Assembly: GCA_029256185.1 (NCBI GenBank)
Contig: JAQSYI010000013.1
Span: 62,001-126,000 of the forward strand
DNA: 64,000 nucleotides
Direction of reading: 5' to 3'
Origin: Paenibacillaceae bacterium
GTDB lineage: Bacteria > Bacillota > Bacilli > Paenibacillales > NBRC-103111
Below are positions 53,530-61,386 of the stretch, one piece after another (position 1 is the stretch's first letter; every line of letters starts with the position of its first letter). The position numbers were made by a program, and so were the translations under genes. The notes under the pieces were generated by a model. That model was not told the DNA's origin, searched no databases, and was given only the letters and a program-made list of their open reading frames with translations.

Positions 53530-54066
53530 TTGATCAATGAATACATGAAGCCGGATCTTGAATGGAAGCATGGCAAATCGTGTTGGGTAGAGAGGGATAC
53601 ATGCATGGCGGAGAATAAACGAAACGAGTTTGGCGAAATCATTCCAGGGATGGCTTACAGAGATAGATCGGGAGTATATGCAGTCATTGAAGCCGACGGG
53701 AAAATAGCGGTAATAAATACAAAGGACCGCATATTTCTGCCCGGAGGTGGGTTAGAGGGAGAAGAATCCCATCATGCGTGCTTGATCAGAGAGTGTTCGG
53801 AAGAACTGGGATGCGATGTGGAAATTGCTTATTACATAGGCTGCGCCTCCCAATACCTCCTTTCTTTTAAGGACGGGGAACCGCTGCGAATAATTGGACA
53901 TGTTTACCTTGTAAGAATTACCGGAACGAATAACTTGAAGATTGAAGACGACCACGACTTGTCCTGGCTGTCTCCGGATGAAGCCATAGCAAGCATGTAT
54001 GTGGAGTTTCAAGCTTGGGCAATTGAAGAATATATGAGAACATGCAGTTTGAAAAAAAGGGCTTAA
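53530..54066 (+). CDS. NUDIX hydrolase
   Basis: About 178 residues. The NUDIX box is complete: GGGLEGEESHHACLIRECSE then ELG, with the REcsEE metal site. These enzymes hydrolyse nucleoside diphosphates linked to another moiety, such as oxidised nucleotides. TTG at 53530 is chosen for AGGGGAAC ahead; ATG at 53545 or 53605 is possible. It is followed by the CRISPR leader. One of three intact NUDIX genes within 7 kb. Confidence 0.88.
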   Translation: MINEYMKPDLEWKHGKSCWVERDTCMAENKRNEFGEIIPGMAYRDRSGVYAVIEADGKIAVINTKDRIFLPGGGLEGEESHHACLIRECSEELGCDVEIAYYIGCASQYLLSFKDGEPLRIIGHVYLVRITGTNNLKIEDDHDLSWLSPDEAIASMYVEFQAWAIEEYMRTCSLKKRA

Positions 54067-54198
54067 TGCATGCAAGGTACTTGTACAGGCTATTCCGGCA
54101 GAGATTAGTCCACCTGTAATTCCGGTAGTACAAGAACTGAAAAGAAGAATGGCTTTTAGCTGTAGGCAAATTGGTTGGTTCTTGGTAGATCACTTATT

Positions 54199-54380
54199 GG
54201 TGCGAATGGCAAGCTCACATGATTTTCCTAGATCTTTCGCACCTCAGATTTTGTCGAAACTGCACTAATAATATTATGTTTACAAAATGTCAAGGTTGCT
54301 GCTATGCTTTTTAAGTAAGGATTTACTGGTATAATAACTTAATCAATAACCATTTGGAATCAATTTGACCTGTTTTCGCT
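54199..54380 (+). promoter_or_regulatory. CRISPR leader
   Basis: AT-rich stretch directly ahead of the first repeat. GGTGCGAA (54199) and TTCGCACC (54236) form an inverted repeat, a feature I recall from type I-C leaders of Bacillales. A -10-like TATAAT is at 54330, placing transcription just ahead of the array. Confidence 0.6.
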
Positions 54381-55075
54381 GTCGCTCCTACGCAGGAGCG
54401 TGGATTGAAACGAGTTGCATCGCCGTCCATATCGCATCCCGCAGCGCGTCGCTCCTACGCAGGAGCGTGGATTGAAACCGCTCGACCATCCGGAATCTTT
54501 CTCCATCGACGTGGGTCGCTCCTACGCAGGAGCGTGGATTGAAACGGAGGAGAAGAGCATTACCACTTTGGCGGCTCCTGGTCGCTCCTACGCAGGAGCG
54601 TGGATTGAAACATATTGTGACGCTGCATGATCCTGAAACTCTCGATGTCGCTCCTACGCAGGAGCGTGGATTGAAACACTTTTTCAGTAGCTCCTCTTAC
54701 GATACCTTGAATAGTCGCTCCTACGCAGGAGCGTGGATTGAAACATGCAAACGATTATACATCCGTCCGGCCCGGATAGTCGCTCCTACGCAGGAGCGTG
54801 GATTGAAACCGTTTGCCAATGCTGACGCGTCATTTGCGCGAATAGTCGCTCCTACGCAGGAGCGTGGATTGAAACATCATCTGGAGCTAGACCAATGGCC
54901 TCCATCTTATGTCGCTCCTACGCAGGAGCGTGGATTGAAACACAATTACGACCAACCCAGCATTGCCAACATCATGGTCGCTCCTACGCAGGAGCGTGGA
55001 TTGAAACTTGCCCGTCTACGAAAACCTTTCCTCGGTGCGGCTCGGTCGCTCCTACCCATGAGCGTGGATTGAAGT
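54381..55075 (+). CRISPR. CRISPR array, 11 repeats and 10 spacers, type I-C-like
   Basis: The 31-base repeat begins GTCGCTCC and ends GTGGATTGAAAC, with an internal GCTCCTACGCAGGAGC palindrome. Repeats start at 54381, 54448, 54515, 54581, 54647, 54714, 54779, 54845, 54911, 54977 and 55045. Spacers are 34-37 bases and all differ. The first ten repeats are identical; the last is degenerate (ACCCATG in the loop, GAAGT at its end), marking the trailer end. Repeat class and orientation fit subtype I-C, with the leader on the left. No cas gene lies in the window. Apparent ORFs with repeated RSYAGAWIET or VAPTQERGLK are read-through of the repeats. Confidence 0.97.
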
Positions 55076-55088
55076 AGAGATCTGATAC

Positions 55089-55193
55089 ATGAATTACGAT
55101 ATGGAGATAGATGGCATACTCGGGCTTGATTTTATTTGTTCAGCAGGATTAGTGAATGATTCAAAGGAACTAACCGTTCTGGTCAAGGGCTGA
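55089..55193 (+). pseudogene. C-terminal fragment of a retropepsin-like aspartic protease
   Basis: The frame MNYDMEIDGILGLDFI then SAGLVNDSKELTV has the GILGxDF segment usual near the end of clan AA proteases. Only 34 codons remain, without the catalytic Asp. It lies just past the array. Confidence 0.5.
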
Positions 55194-55248
55194 CTAAGCC
55201 ACCTCCCCAAACAACAGAAGCATCACACGGCGGCGGATTGTTGCTTTT

Positions 55249-55385
55249 CCAAGCCGATAAGCCAAGATACGGCTTGGCAAAAGAACGAACAAATATTCTA
55301 TTCAACGCCAAGTTGTTGTGGTAAACTTTAGGATATAAAATCATAGGAAACCCACCCCGAGTTTTAGCGGCCACTGGTGGGTTTT
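55249..55385. repeat. copy B of the dispersed element, with promoter-like and terminator-like parts
   Basis: CCAAGCCG/CGGCTTGG hairpin (55249-55277), the GAACAAATATTCTATTC block (55287-55303), TTGTGGTAAACTTTAG, then AAACCCACC / GGTGGGTTTT hairpin with T-run (55348-55385). The order suggests a short transcript or a decayed small element ahead of the next NUDIX gene. Confidence 0.5.
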
Positions 55386-55426
55386 CATCTATATAACAGG
55401 TTTTTTAATACGCTTCGTAACTGGAG

Positions 55427-55891
55427 ATGGTGAATGTGCCAAATGTGGAACTGACGAATATGTGCATGATCTATGATAAGAAGCATAACAAGGTGCTGGT
55501 GCAGGACAGGCTTAAATCGTGGAAGGGCATCACTTTTCCCGGCGGACATATGGAAGAGGGGGAGAGTATTGTGGATTCGACAATCCGGGAGATAAAGGAA
55601 GAAACCGGCTTATCCGTCCGCGACCTGAAGCTATGCGGCATTATTCATTGGGTTCATGATATGACCGGTGACAGATATTTCGTATTCAGCTTCAAGACGG
55701 AGCAGTTTTCGGGCGAGTTGTTGGATACGACGGATGAAGGCCGCATTTTCTGGGTGGATAAGGAGGAATTGCCGTTCCTTCCATTGGCGCGGGGATTCGG
55801 AGAACGGTTGCCGATGTTTTTTGAGGAAGGATACAATGAGGGCTTCGGAACCTGGAACGAGCATGTCAGAGGAGATATGGTCTGGAAATGA
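55427..55891 (+). CDS. NUDIX hydrolase (8-oxo-dGTP diphosphatase-like)
   Basis: 154 residues. The NUDIX box is canonical: GGHMEEGESIVDSTIREIKE then ETG. An N-terminal VELTNMCMIYDK strand and the long C-terminal end with EGYNEGFGTWNEHVRGDMVW match a MutT-like family of Bacillota. Start may be ATG 55427 or a GTG three codons later. The expected role is clearing damaged nucleotides, but this is not shown. Confidence 0.88.
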   Translation: MVNVPNVELTNMCMIYDKKHNKVLVQDRLKSWKGITFPGGHMEEGESIVDSTIREIKEETGLSVRDLKLCGIIHWVHDMTGDRYFVFSFKTEQFSGELLDTTDEGRIFWVDKEELPFLPLARGFGERLPMFFEEGYNEGFGTWNEHVRGDMVWK

Positions 55892-55943
55892 TAATGTTGG
55901 CGGCTGACGCGGAAGGCTATCCTTTATAATAAGGAGCGGAACC

Positions 55944-56234
55944 ATGATTCTATTGCTTGTTATTTTATTGGCGGCTTTTGTTGTTCCTGTTTGGACCAGA
56001 CCGTTTCTGGAGTTTGTTCAAGTTCTTTTTGCCGTTGCCATTGTAGCATATCTGGTATTTATCAAGAAAAGTTTGGATATGTCCGAAGGTCCGGGACTGG
56101 TAATTGTACTATGGATATTGGGATCGTTATGCGCATTGAGTCTCCGGTACAAGGAAGCAGCGAGAGAAGCAGTTCAAGCCCATCAAACCGAATATCATTC
56201 CAATAAAACGAATCAGACTTGTACTGGAGAGTAA
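55944..56234 (+). CDS. small membrane protein, unknown
   Basis: 96 residues, three predicted membrane segments: ILLLVILLAAFVVPVW, FVQVLFAVAIVAYLVFI, GLVIVLWILGSLCALSL, then a hydrophilic tail. AAGGAGCGG precedes the ATG, and it sits five bases ahead of the DUF3977 gene, so the two are likely coupled. Confidence 0.7.
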   Translation: MILLLVILLAAFVVPVWTRPFLEFVQVLFAVAIVAYLVFIKKSLDMSEGPGLVIVLWILGSLCALSLRYKEAAREAVQAHQTEYHSNKTNQTCTGE

Positions 56235-56238
56235 TAAA

Positions 56239-56478
56239 TTGAAGAAATACATAGAGATCGGCTATGGCAACACGTGGTTCATCCGGACGGAGATTGAAGA
56301 AGAGGATGGAACGGAATGCGAGCTCAGAGGAATTGTCAGACCGTTTAGTCCGAGATCCGCTTACCTCCGGCTGTGGATTGGCAAAAAAGTGGTCATATTG
56401 GATTCCAGGGAAGGTCTGAAGCTCACAACCAAGAACAGAAGAACGGTCAAGATCATTATCGGACTATCCGGCGTATAA
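56239..56478 (+). CDS. DUF3977 family protein
   Basis: 79 residues matching my memory of DUF3977: KKYIEIGYGNTWFIRTEIE opens it and a basic end NRRTVKIIIGLSG closes it. TTG start with CTGGAGAG ahead. These are small soluble proteins of unknown role in Bacillus and relatives. Confidence 0.75.
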   Translation: MKKYIEIGYGNTWFIRTEIEEEDGTECELRGIVRPFSPRSAYLRLWIGKKVVILDSREGLKLTTKNRRTVKIIIGLSGV

Positions 56479-56516
56479 TTCCCGTCATTACGGCTATTTC
56501 CCACAAGGAGGTTCAC

Positions 56517-57155
56517 ATGTCGAAATCCAAAACGGTTATTTACATCGTAAGGCACGGACAAACCGAATGGAATGTGATGCATAAGCTGCAGGGCCATCAG
56601 GACTCGCCTCTAACCCCATTAGGAATGAGTCAAGCGGAATGGTTGGGGGAATCGCTGCAAAATGAGCCAATTGACCGGATCTATTCCAGCTCAAGCCAGA
56701 GAACCCTCCGGACCGCGGAGCTAATCAGGGCGACGAGGCAAGTGGAAATAACCGGAACAGATGCGCTTAGGGAGATCAACCTTGGCATTTGGGAGGGCAG
56801 GTCCCAGGAAGAGGTTAAAGTCAGCCATCCGGAGCAGTTTGATTATTTTTGGAATGATCCGGAGAAATTTGGGGTGGAGGACAGTGAAACCTTCCAGGAG
56901 GTTTACCGCCGGTCGATGAGGGTATTGGATCAGATCATAGGAGAGAACCAAGGCAAATCCGTCTTGATTGTGACACATACCGTTGTTGTGAAGCTGATAA
57001 TGGCGTATTTTGAAGGCAGGCCATTGAAGGAGATCTGGAATCCGCCGTATATTCACCCGGCTTGCTTGTGCAAGGTGGAATTGACTATGAATAAGCCCGA
57101 GATCATCTTGCACGGGGACATCAATCATTACAGAGCACAGCCTGTCTCGGACTAG
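56517..57155 (+). CDS. histidine phosphatase (phosphoglycerate-mutase-like)
   Basis: 212 residues. The catalytic RHG motif is in IYIVRHGQTEWN; RIYSSSSQRTLRTAE and the second His in VLIVTHTVVVKLIM complete the set. ATG at 56517 follows AAGGAGG. Family members are cofactor-independent phosphatases of sugar phosphates or nucleotides. Part of its 3' end is copied at 59564-59639. Confidence 0.92.
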   Translation: MSKSKTVIYIVRHGQTEWNVMHKLQGHQDSPLTPLGMSQAEWLGESLQNEPIDRIYSSSSQRTLRTAELIRATRQVEITGTDALREINLGIWEGRSQEEVKVSHPEQFDYFWNDPEKFGVEDSETFQEVYRRSMRVLDQIIGENQGKSVLIVTHTVVVKLIMAYFEGRPLKEIWNPPYIHPACLCKVELTMNKPEIILHGDINHYRAQPVSD

Positions 57156-57254
57156 GGCTAACAAAAGCAATCCCCACCCAAGCTATAGTTGGCTAATGGA
57201 GTATAAGGCGTGAGTCATAGCGGTTACAATGAAACCAAGGTGCAGGTGAGAGTG

Positions 57255-57737
57255 ATGAGAACGCTGGAGATCAGGAAAGCGGGTATGGAAGACGGCGCAA
57301 CCGTAGCAAGGCTGATCCGGGCATCCTTTCAACAACAAGCCGAATTGCTTCATATATCTGAGACGGCATACCCCAATTATGTTGCTTTTGAAACGGAAGA
57401 GAAGGCCCAATCCAGAGTTGTTCATACGGAGGTAAAGCTGCTGTTTGTCGATGCGGTTCCCATAGGCACGATTGGCTCACATCACAAAGATGAGGTTGGC
57501 CATATTGAGCGATTGGCTGTTCTTCCGGGCCACCGCGGCAACGATTATGGAAGAATATTGTTGGAGCATGCCGAAGCGGAATTATCCGCCGCAGGGTGCA
57601 AGGTCATTCATATCTCCATTGTTGCAGATTTTCATAGGCTGAAGGAATATTATGAAGCGCTGGGGTATCGGCAGCAGAGAAGAGCCGCATTTGCAGCATT
57701 GCCATTTGAAGTGCTGTTTCTGAGTAAATCATTATAG
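57255..57737 (+). CDS. GNAT family N-acetyltransferase
   Basis: 160 residues of Acetyltransf_1 type with IERLAVLPGHRGNDYGRILL as the acetyl-CoA region and LKEYYEALGYRQQRR near the end. ATG at 57255 follows AGGTGAGAG. An internal part of the gene (57465-57548) is copied at 59640-59723. The acceptor is unknown. Confidence 0.88.
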   Translation: MRTLEIRKAGMEDGATVARLIRASFQQQAELLHISETAYPNYVAFETEEKAQSRVVHTEVKLLFVDAVPIGTIGSHHKDEVGHIERLAVLPGHRGNDYGRILLEHAEAELSAAGCKVIHISIVADFHRLKEYYEALGYRQQRRAAFAALPFEVLFLSKSL

Positions 57738-57779
57738 GAACCAGCCGGCAGAGAACTCTTGCGCGCGGAGGTTAATTTA

Positions 57780-58469
57780 ATGAAAGCTGTAGGGTTTGAT
57801 CTGGGAGATACGTTAATTTATTACCAAAACGTTCCATTAAGCTGGAAGAGCTTGTACAAACAGGCATTAGTTAAGATAGCCGAGGAGTTAAATGTGCCAT
57901 ATAGCAATGACCTTATTACAAGGGCTGAGAATGTTTTATCGTTCTACAACACCAGAATAAACCCAAGAGATTATGAAGTAACGGATACAGATATTTTTAT
58001 TTCCGTATTAGCTGAGTGGGGAGTGAACAGTCATTCAGTTGATCAAGTAATCAATATCTTTTTTGGTTTTTTTCAGCAGCAATCCAAAGTTTATGCTGAT
58101 ACAGCAATAGTATTCGAAGAGTTGAAACGAAGGAATTATAAGATTGGCATTTTAACAGATGTACCTTATGGCATGAACAAGTCATTAGTGTTAAAAGATA
58201 TTGAGCCCATAAGGGAATATATAGATGTGCTGATTACCTCGGTAGATGTCGGATTTAGAAAGCCACGGCCGGAAGGGTTTAAACGATTGTGGAAAGAGTT
58301 AGGAAGCGAAAGCAACCAACTGGTGTATGTGGGTAATGAACAAAAGGACATAACCGGGGCAAATCATTCAGGAATGAGGTCCATATTAATAAACAGAGAG
58401 CAGCAACAAAAAGACTGGAACCAACAAGTAACTTTAGGAAGTCTCACTGAATTGATGGATTGCTTGTAA
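57780..58469 (+). CDS. HAD family hydrolase
   Basis: 229 residues. Motif I is GFDLGDTLIYY with the nucleophile Asp but Gly in place of part of the usual DxD spacing, motif II ILTDVPY, the Lys in VGFRKPRPEGFKRLW, and motif IV VYVGNEQKDITGA. ATG at 57780 follows GGAGG. A phosphatase of small phosphorylated metabolites is likely. Confidence 0.88.
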   Translation: MKAVGFDLGDTLIYYQNVPLSWKSLYKQALVKIAEELNVPYSNDLITRAENVLSFYNTRINPRDYEVTDTDIFISVLAEWGVNSHSVDQVINIFFGFFQQQSKVYADTAIVFEELKRRNYKIGILTDVPYGMNKSLVLKDIEPIREYIDVLITSVDVGFRKPRPEGFKRLWKELGSESNQLVYVGNEQKDITGANHSGMRSILINREQQQKDWNQQVTLGSLTELMDCL

Positions 58470-58648
58470 GGGAAAACGTCAGCAAAACAAGGCTTGGCAA
58501 AGTAATGGGGAGCGAGCGAAGTAACTACATTAAGCTACCTCTCCAAACCATCTGAGCATCGCGCAGCGGCGGAATGTGGATTTGCTGAGCCGTGGCGCAT
58601 CTCCATATGGAGTATTACAAAAGCGACCTTAATCGGCCGCTTTTTAAT
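58470..58648. repeat. diverged copy of the block ahead of copy B
   Basis: TAAGCTACCTCTCCAAACC and CAGCGGCGGAATGTGG (58531-58580) match 55195-55240 at many positions. No gene is seen. Confidence 0.45.
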
Positions 58649-59053
58649 TTATGCCCTGATTGGGACACAGTGGGCTTCAATGATATTGGCTAATTCGTTA
58701 AGCTTAAATTTATGTTTAACCATATCTACTGTGAAATCTTCAGCTTTTTTCGTATCCATCTCAAAGCTCAAGTTATTAAGCCTTAAGAAAATAACAAGTG
58801 CTGTAAAAGCAGTCCGTTTATTTGCGTTGTGAAACGGATGATTTTGGCCTAATGATTCAAACAACGCGGCCGCTTTTTCAAAAATCATGGGATAAGCCTC
58901 TTCCTCAAAAGCGGAAGATTGCGGGCGAAAGACTGCCGATTGGAGTAACCCGGCGTCTTTTACACCAATTTGCTCTCCAGGGCTATAGCGTTGAATCATT
59001 GCAAGATTAATGGCGATGACTTCTTGTACGGATAAACAGCGGGGCAGCCTCAT
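58649..59053 (-). CDS. doc: Doc family toxin (Fic fold)
   Basis: 134 residues. The Fic/Doc motif is HPFHNANKRTAF. YPMIFEKAAALFESLGQNHP is the usual helix before it. Doc toxins phosphorylate EF-Tu and stop translation. It overlaps the antitoxin gene by four bases, as in most type II toxin-antitoxin pairs. Confidence 0.92.
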   Translation of the reverse strand: MRLPRCLSVQEVIAINLAMIQRYSPGEQIGVKDAGLLQSAVFRPQSSAFEEEAYPMIFEKAAALFESLGQNHPFHNANKRTAFTALVIFLRLNNLSFEMDTKKAEDFTVDMVKHKFKLNELANIIEAHCVPIRA

Positions 59054-59313
59054 CTATCTTTGAGCCCATGTAATGTCTGATCGTATTTATGAATAACATC
59101 CGCCAATGAATCCATAAAATCCCTGCTGATTCCATGAGGCAAGGGTATTTTATTTGATTTTCTGATAATAATTTCTCCCGTTGCCTGGTTTACATCAATA
59201 AGCACAGTATCTCCTTGATCTAGTCCTATCTGTTTTAGCGCATCAGTCATTGTAATGCCAAGGCTGTTGCCGAATTTTGAGACTTTTCGTTCCATTTCAA
59301 TCACCCTATTCAT
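59050..59313 (-). CDS. AbrB/MazE-type antitoxin
   Basis: 87 residues with the swapped-hairpin DNA-binding part VSKFGNSLGITMTDALKQIG and a C-terminal tail that should bind the toxin. AAGGAGG precedes the ATG. Doc is more often paired with Phd; AbrB-type partners are known as well. Confidence 0.88.
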   Translation of the reverse strand: MNRVIEMERKVSKFGNSLGITMTDALKQIGLDQGDTVLIDVNQATGEIIIRKSNKIPLPHGISRDFMDSLADVIHKYDQTLHGLKDR

Positions 59314-59342
59314 TGGAGTTCCTCCTTATCAATATATATAAC

Positions 59343-59380
59343 TGTTATAACAATTATACATGATCAGACTATAAATTCAA
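59343..59380 (-). promoter_or_regulatory. promoter and palindromic operator of the toxin-antitoxin pair
   Basis: Minus strand: TTGAAT (59375-59380), 16 bases, TATAAT (59353-59358). TGTTATAACA (59343-59352), a perfect palindrome, covers the start of transcription and fits autorepression. Confidence 0.65.
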
Positions 59381-59505
59381 TCCGAGTCTCAAAGGTGACA
59401 TTGAAGTGGAGGGGATTAAAGCCAAGCATAAGGCTGATCAACAACGCTCCCGGGGCGGAATGATCCATGTTCGTGCGTTAGTGGACAGGCCCTCGTCAAA
59501 AGAAC

Positions 59506-59549
59506 GAACAAATATTCTGTTCAACCTCAATTTGTTGTGGTAAACTTTG
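59506..59549. repeat. copy C of the dispersed GAACA-N7-TGTTC element
   Basis: GAACAAATATTCTGTTC then TTGTTGTGGTAAACTTTGG, near-identical to copy B at 55287-55330. Confidence 0.75.
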
Positions 59550-59563
59550 GAATATACCAGGGA

Positions 59564-59723
59564 GAAGGCAGGCCATTGAAGGAAATCTGGAATCCGCCGT
59601 ATATTCACCCGGCTTGCTTGTGCAAGGTGGAATTGACTAGGCACGATTGGCACACATCACAAAGATGAGGCTGGCAATATTGAACGATTGGCTGTTCTTC
59701 CGGGCCACCGCGGCAACGATTAT
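59564..59723 (+). pseudogene. chimeric remnant: histidine phosphatase end plus GNAT fragment
   Basis: 59564-59639 copies 57012-57087 (phosphatase, KEIWNPPYIHPACLCKVEL) with about one change. 59640-59723 copies 57465-57548 (GNAT, GTIG...IERLAVLPGHRGNDY) with a few changes. The 377 bases between them in the intact copy are deleted at a TAGGCACG-like join. It cannot code a product. Confidence 0.9.
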
Positions 59724-60090
59724 CTTTGCAACTGCCCGTCCGCCAAGAACGGTAAATCAATTTTTGCAAGCAGAATTGCGAAGTATAGGCTCATTTGTTT
59801 ATTACAACAGGGCTTATATCACGTGCAAGTCTAGAAGAATATGACTATTCCACCATAACGAAGGTAAAGAGCAACCCGGTTGTTAGACAATTGCAGGAGC
59901 TTAAGAAGCTTGCTGCAACCAAAATCCTTTTTTCGGGCCAAAAGAATGTAAATGACTTTATGGAGAAGTTCGGCCGGTAGCGATGGGCAATGCCGTGGAG
60001 CCATTGAAGGAACTGGCAAAAGAGATCACCGACACGAATGATAATGATGGGGTGGCAAGGGTGCTGGAAAACATTCGTTTTACTATTTAG
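59714..60090 (+). pseudogene. Cof-type HAD hydrolase, frameshifted and deleted
   Basis: Three pieces in different frames: IIFATARPPRTVNQFLQAEL (near the start of the family), VRQLQELKKLAATKILFS..., and AMGNAVEPLKELAKEITDTN ending at the normal stop. The middle, with most of the cap, is missing. It runs directly into the next NUDIX gene. Confidence 0.8.
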
Positions 60091-60108
60091 GGGGTTGGGG
60101 TGTCGTCT

Positions 60109-60666
60109 ATGCTCAAATTTACTATATGTTTTATTAAACAAGCAGATAAAATCCTCTTGCTCAATAGAGAAAAGCCCAGCTGGATGGGAATGTGGAATGG
60201 AGTTGGCGGGAAGATCGAGCCCAATGAGACGCCAAGGGAATCCATAATGCGGGAAGTCGCGGAGGAAACCGGCATTATTCTGGAGACAATTGAATTTAAA
60301 GGATTGGTTACATGGTTGGTGGATGGAATTAGGGTAGGCGGAATGTACACGTATCTGGCACAGTTGCCGGATAATTATGCCTATGAAACTCCAGTGAAAA
60401 CAGATGAAGGAATACTGGATTGGAAAGACCTGAATTGGATTTTGAATCCCGAAAACAGGGGAGTAGCTTATTATATTCCCAAATGTATAGAGAAGATCAT
60501 CCATGAATCCAACTGTCATGATTACCGTTGTGTATATGAAAATGGTCAATTGATTCAGTTTGAGACAGATGAGGTACATGCAGGGATAGAATATATAACA
60601 GATCACAGGTCATTGGAAGAGCAGATTTTAGGCAGATATTTCGAAGAAGCGCGTGGTATTCGATAA
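60109..60666 (+). CDS. NUDIX hydrolase
   Basis: 185 residues. NUDIX box GGKIEPNETPRESIMREVAE then ETG is complete. The N-terminus LKFTICFIKQADKILLLNRE and a long C-terminal part (YYIPKCIEKIIHES...) match the MutT/8-oxo-dGTP group. Start may be GTG 60100. Third intact NUDIX gene in the region. Confidence 0.88.
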   Translation: MLKFTICFIKQADKILLLNREKPSWMGMWNGVGGKIEPNETPRESIMREVAEETGIILETIEFKGLVTWLVDGIRVGGMYTYLAQLPDNYAYETPVKTDEGILDWKDLNWILNPENRGVAYYIPKCIEKIIHESNCHDYRCVYENGQLIQFETDEVHAGIEYITDHRSLEEQILGRYFEEARGIR

Positions 60667-60700
60667 CACAGCATTCACCGACCTTTAAGGAGCTGGTAAA

Positions 60701-61252
60701 TTGAAAAAAATTCTTGCTTTCGTTTTCGCCGCAGCTTTGTTATTCCTTTCATTCTACATTTACCAGGAAACGGGCAAAAGCAAAACAGTGCCGGAGGACA
60801 TCAAAATCGAAGCGGTGTTAAAGCCCAACAATAACGAAAGAATGGGCCATAAAGATGTGATGCTTGAAGTTTCCATTGAAAAGCACAGTTCCAGCCGCCA
60901 TTTGATTTATCCCTATATACCCGGTTTGATGCATATGTCTTTTGATAATGAAGAGGGGCAAGGGTTCTATGTGCCGACGAGCATCGGCAATGGACCGGAC
61001 GATGAACGGAAGGTAGCGGATGCTTTAAGAGCCGGTGGAGTAATCAACAGTTCCTTCGATGACGAGGAACTGACCATGATGGGATTTGCTGGTCCGGAGG
61101 AAGCGGGCAGTCACAAATTAAGGATGTATTTTGAAGCCGAGGATGTGAGTTCTCTAAAGGAAATGCACCTGGTATATGTCCATAAAGAAACGGGGAGATT
61201 CGGACGGGAATTGGGCTGGACCAAGGTAGTGAAGGTGCAGCCGGAGCTGTAA
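60701..61252 (+). CDS. membrane-anchored or secreted protein, unknown
   Basis: 183 residues. An N-terminal hydrophobic stretch (ILAFVFAAALLFLSFYIYQ) is followed by a beta-rich soluble part. TTG start with GGAGCTGG ahead. The family is not recognised. It is the last gene of the plus-strand accessory run. Confidence 0.65.
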   Translation: MKKILAFVFAAALLFLSFYIYQETGKSKTVPEDIKIEAVLKPNNNERMGHKDVMLEVSIEKHSSSRHLIYPYIPGLMHMSFDNEEGQGFYVPTSIGNGPDDERKVADALRAGGVINSSFDDEELTMMGFAGPEEAGSHKLRMYFEAEDVSSLKEMHLVYVHKETGRFGRELGWTKVVKVQPEL

Positions 61253-61386
61253 GACCTATCCGGAGTAGTGCGGTGGTGATTGAACATAGGACAGAGATGT
61301 TACTGCATAAGCCGGAGCTTCGGGCATGGGGAAGGCAACGCTGTCATGGGCTGCTGCTGCCTTCCCTTCTTCTCGTGCAGAGGGAG

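Noticed and set aside
54415..55077. Frames with repeated RSYAGAWIET and VAPTQERGLK peptides
   Set aside because: They are translations of the CRISPR repeats, not a repeat protein.
53225..59522. LexA (SOS) boxes in the GAACA-N7-TGTTC element
   Set aside because: The second half-site is ATTCT in place of GTTCG in each copy, and the downstream genes are not typical SOS genes. The likeness is too weak to call.
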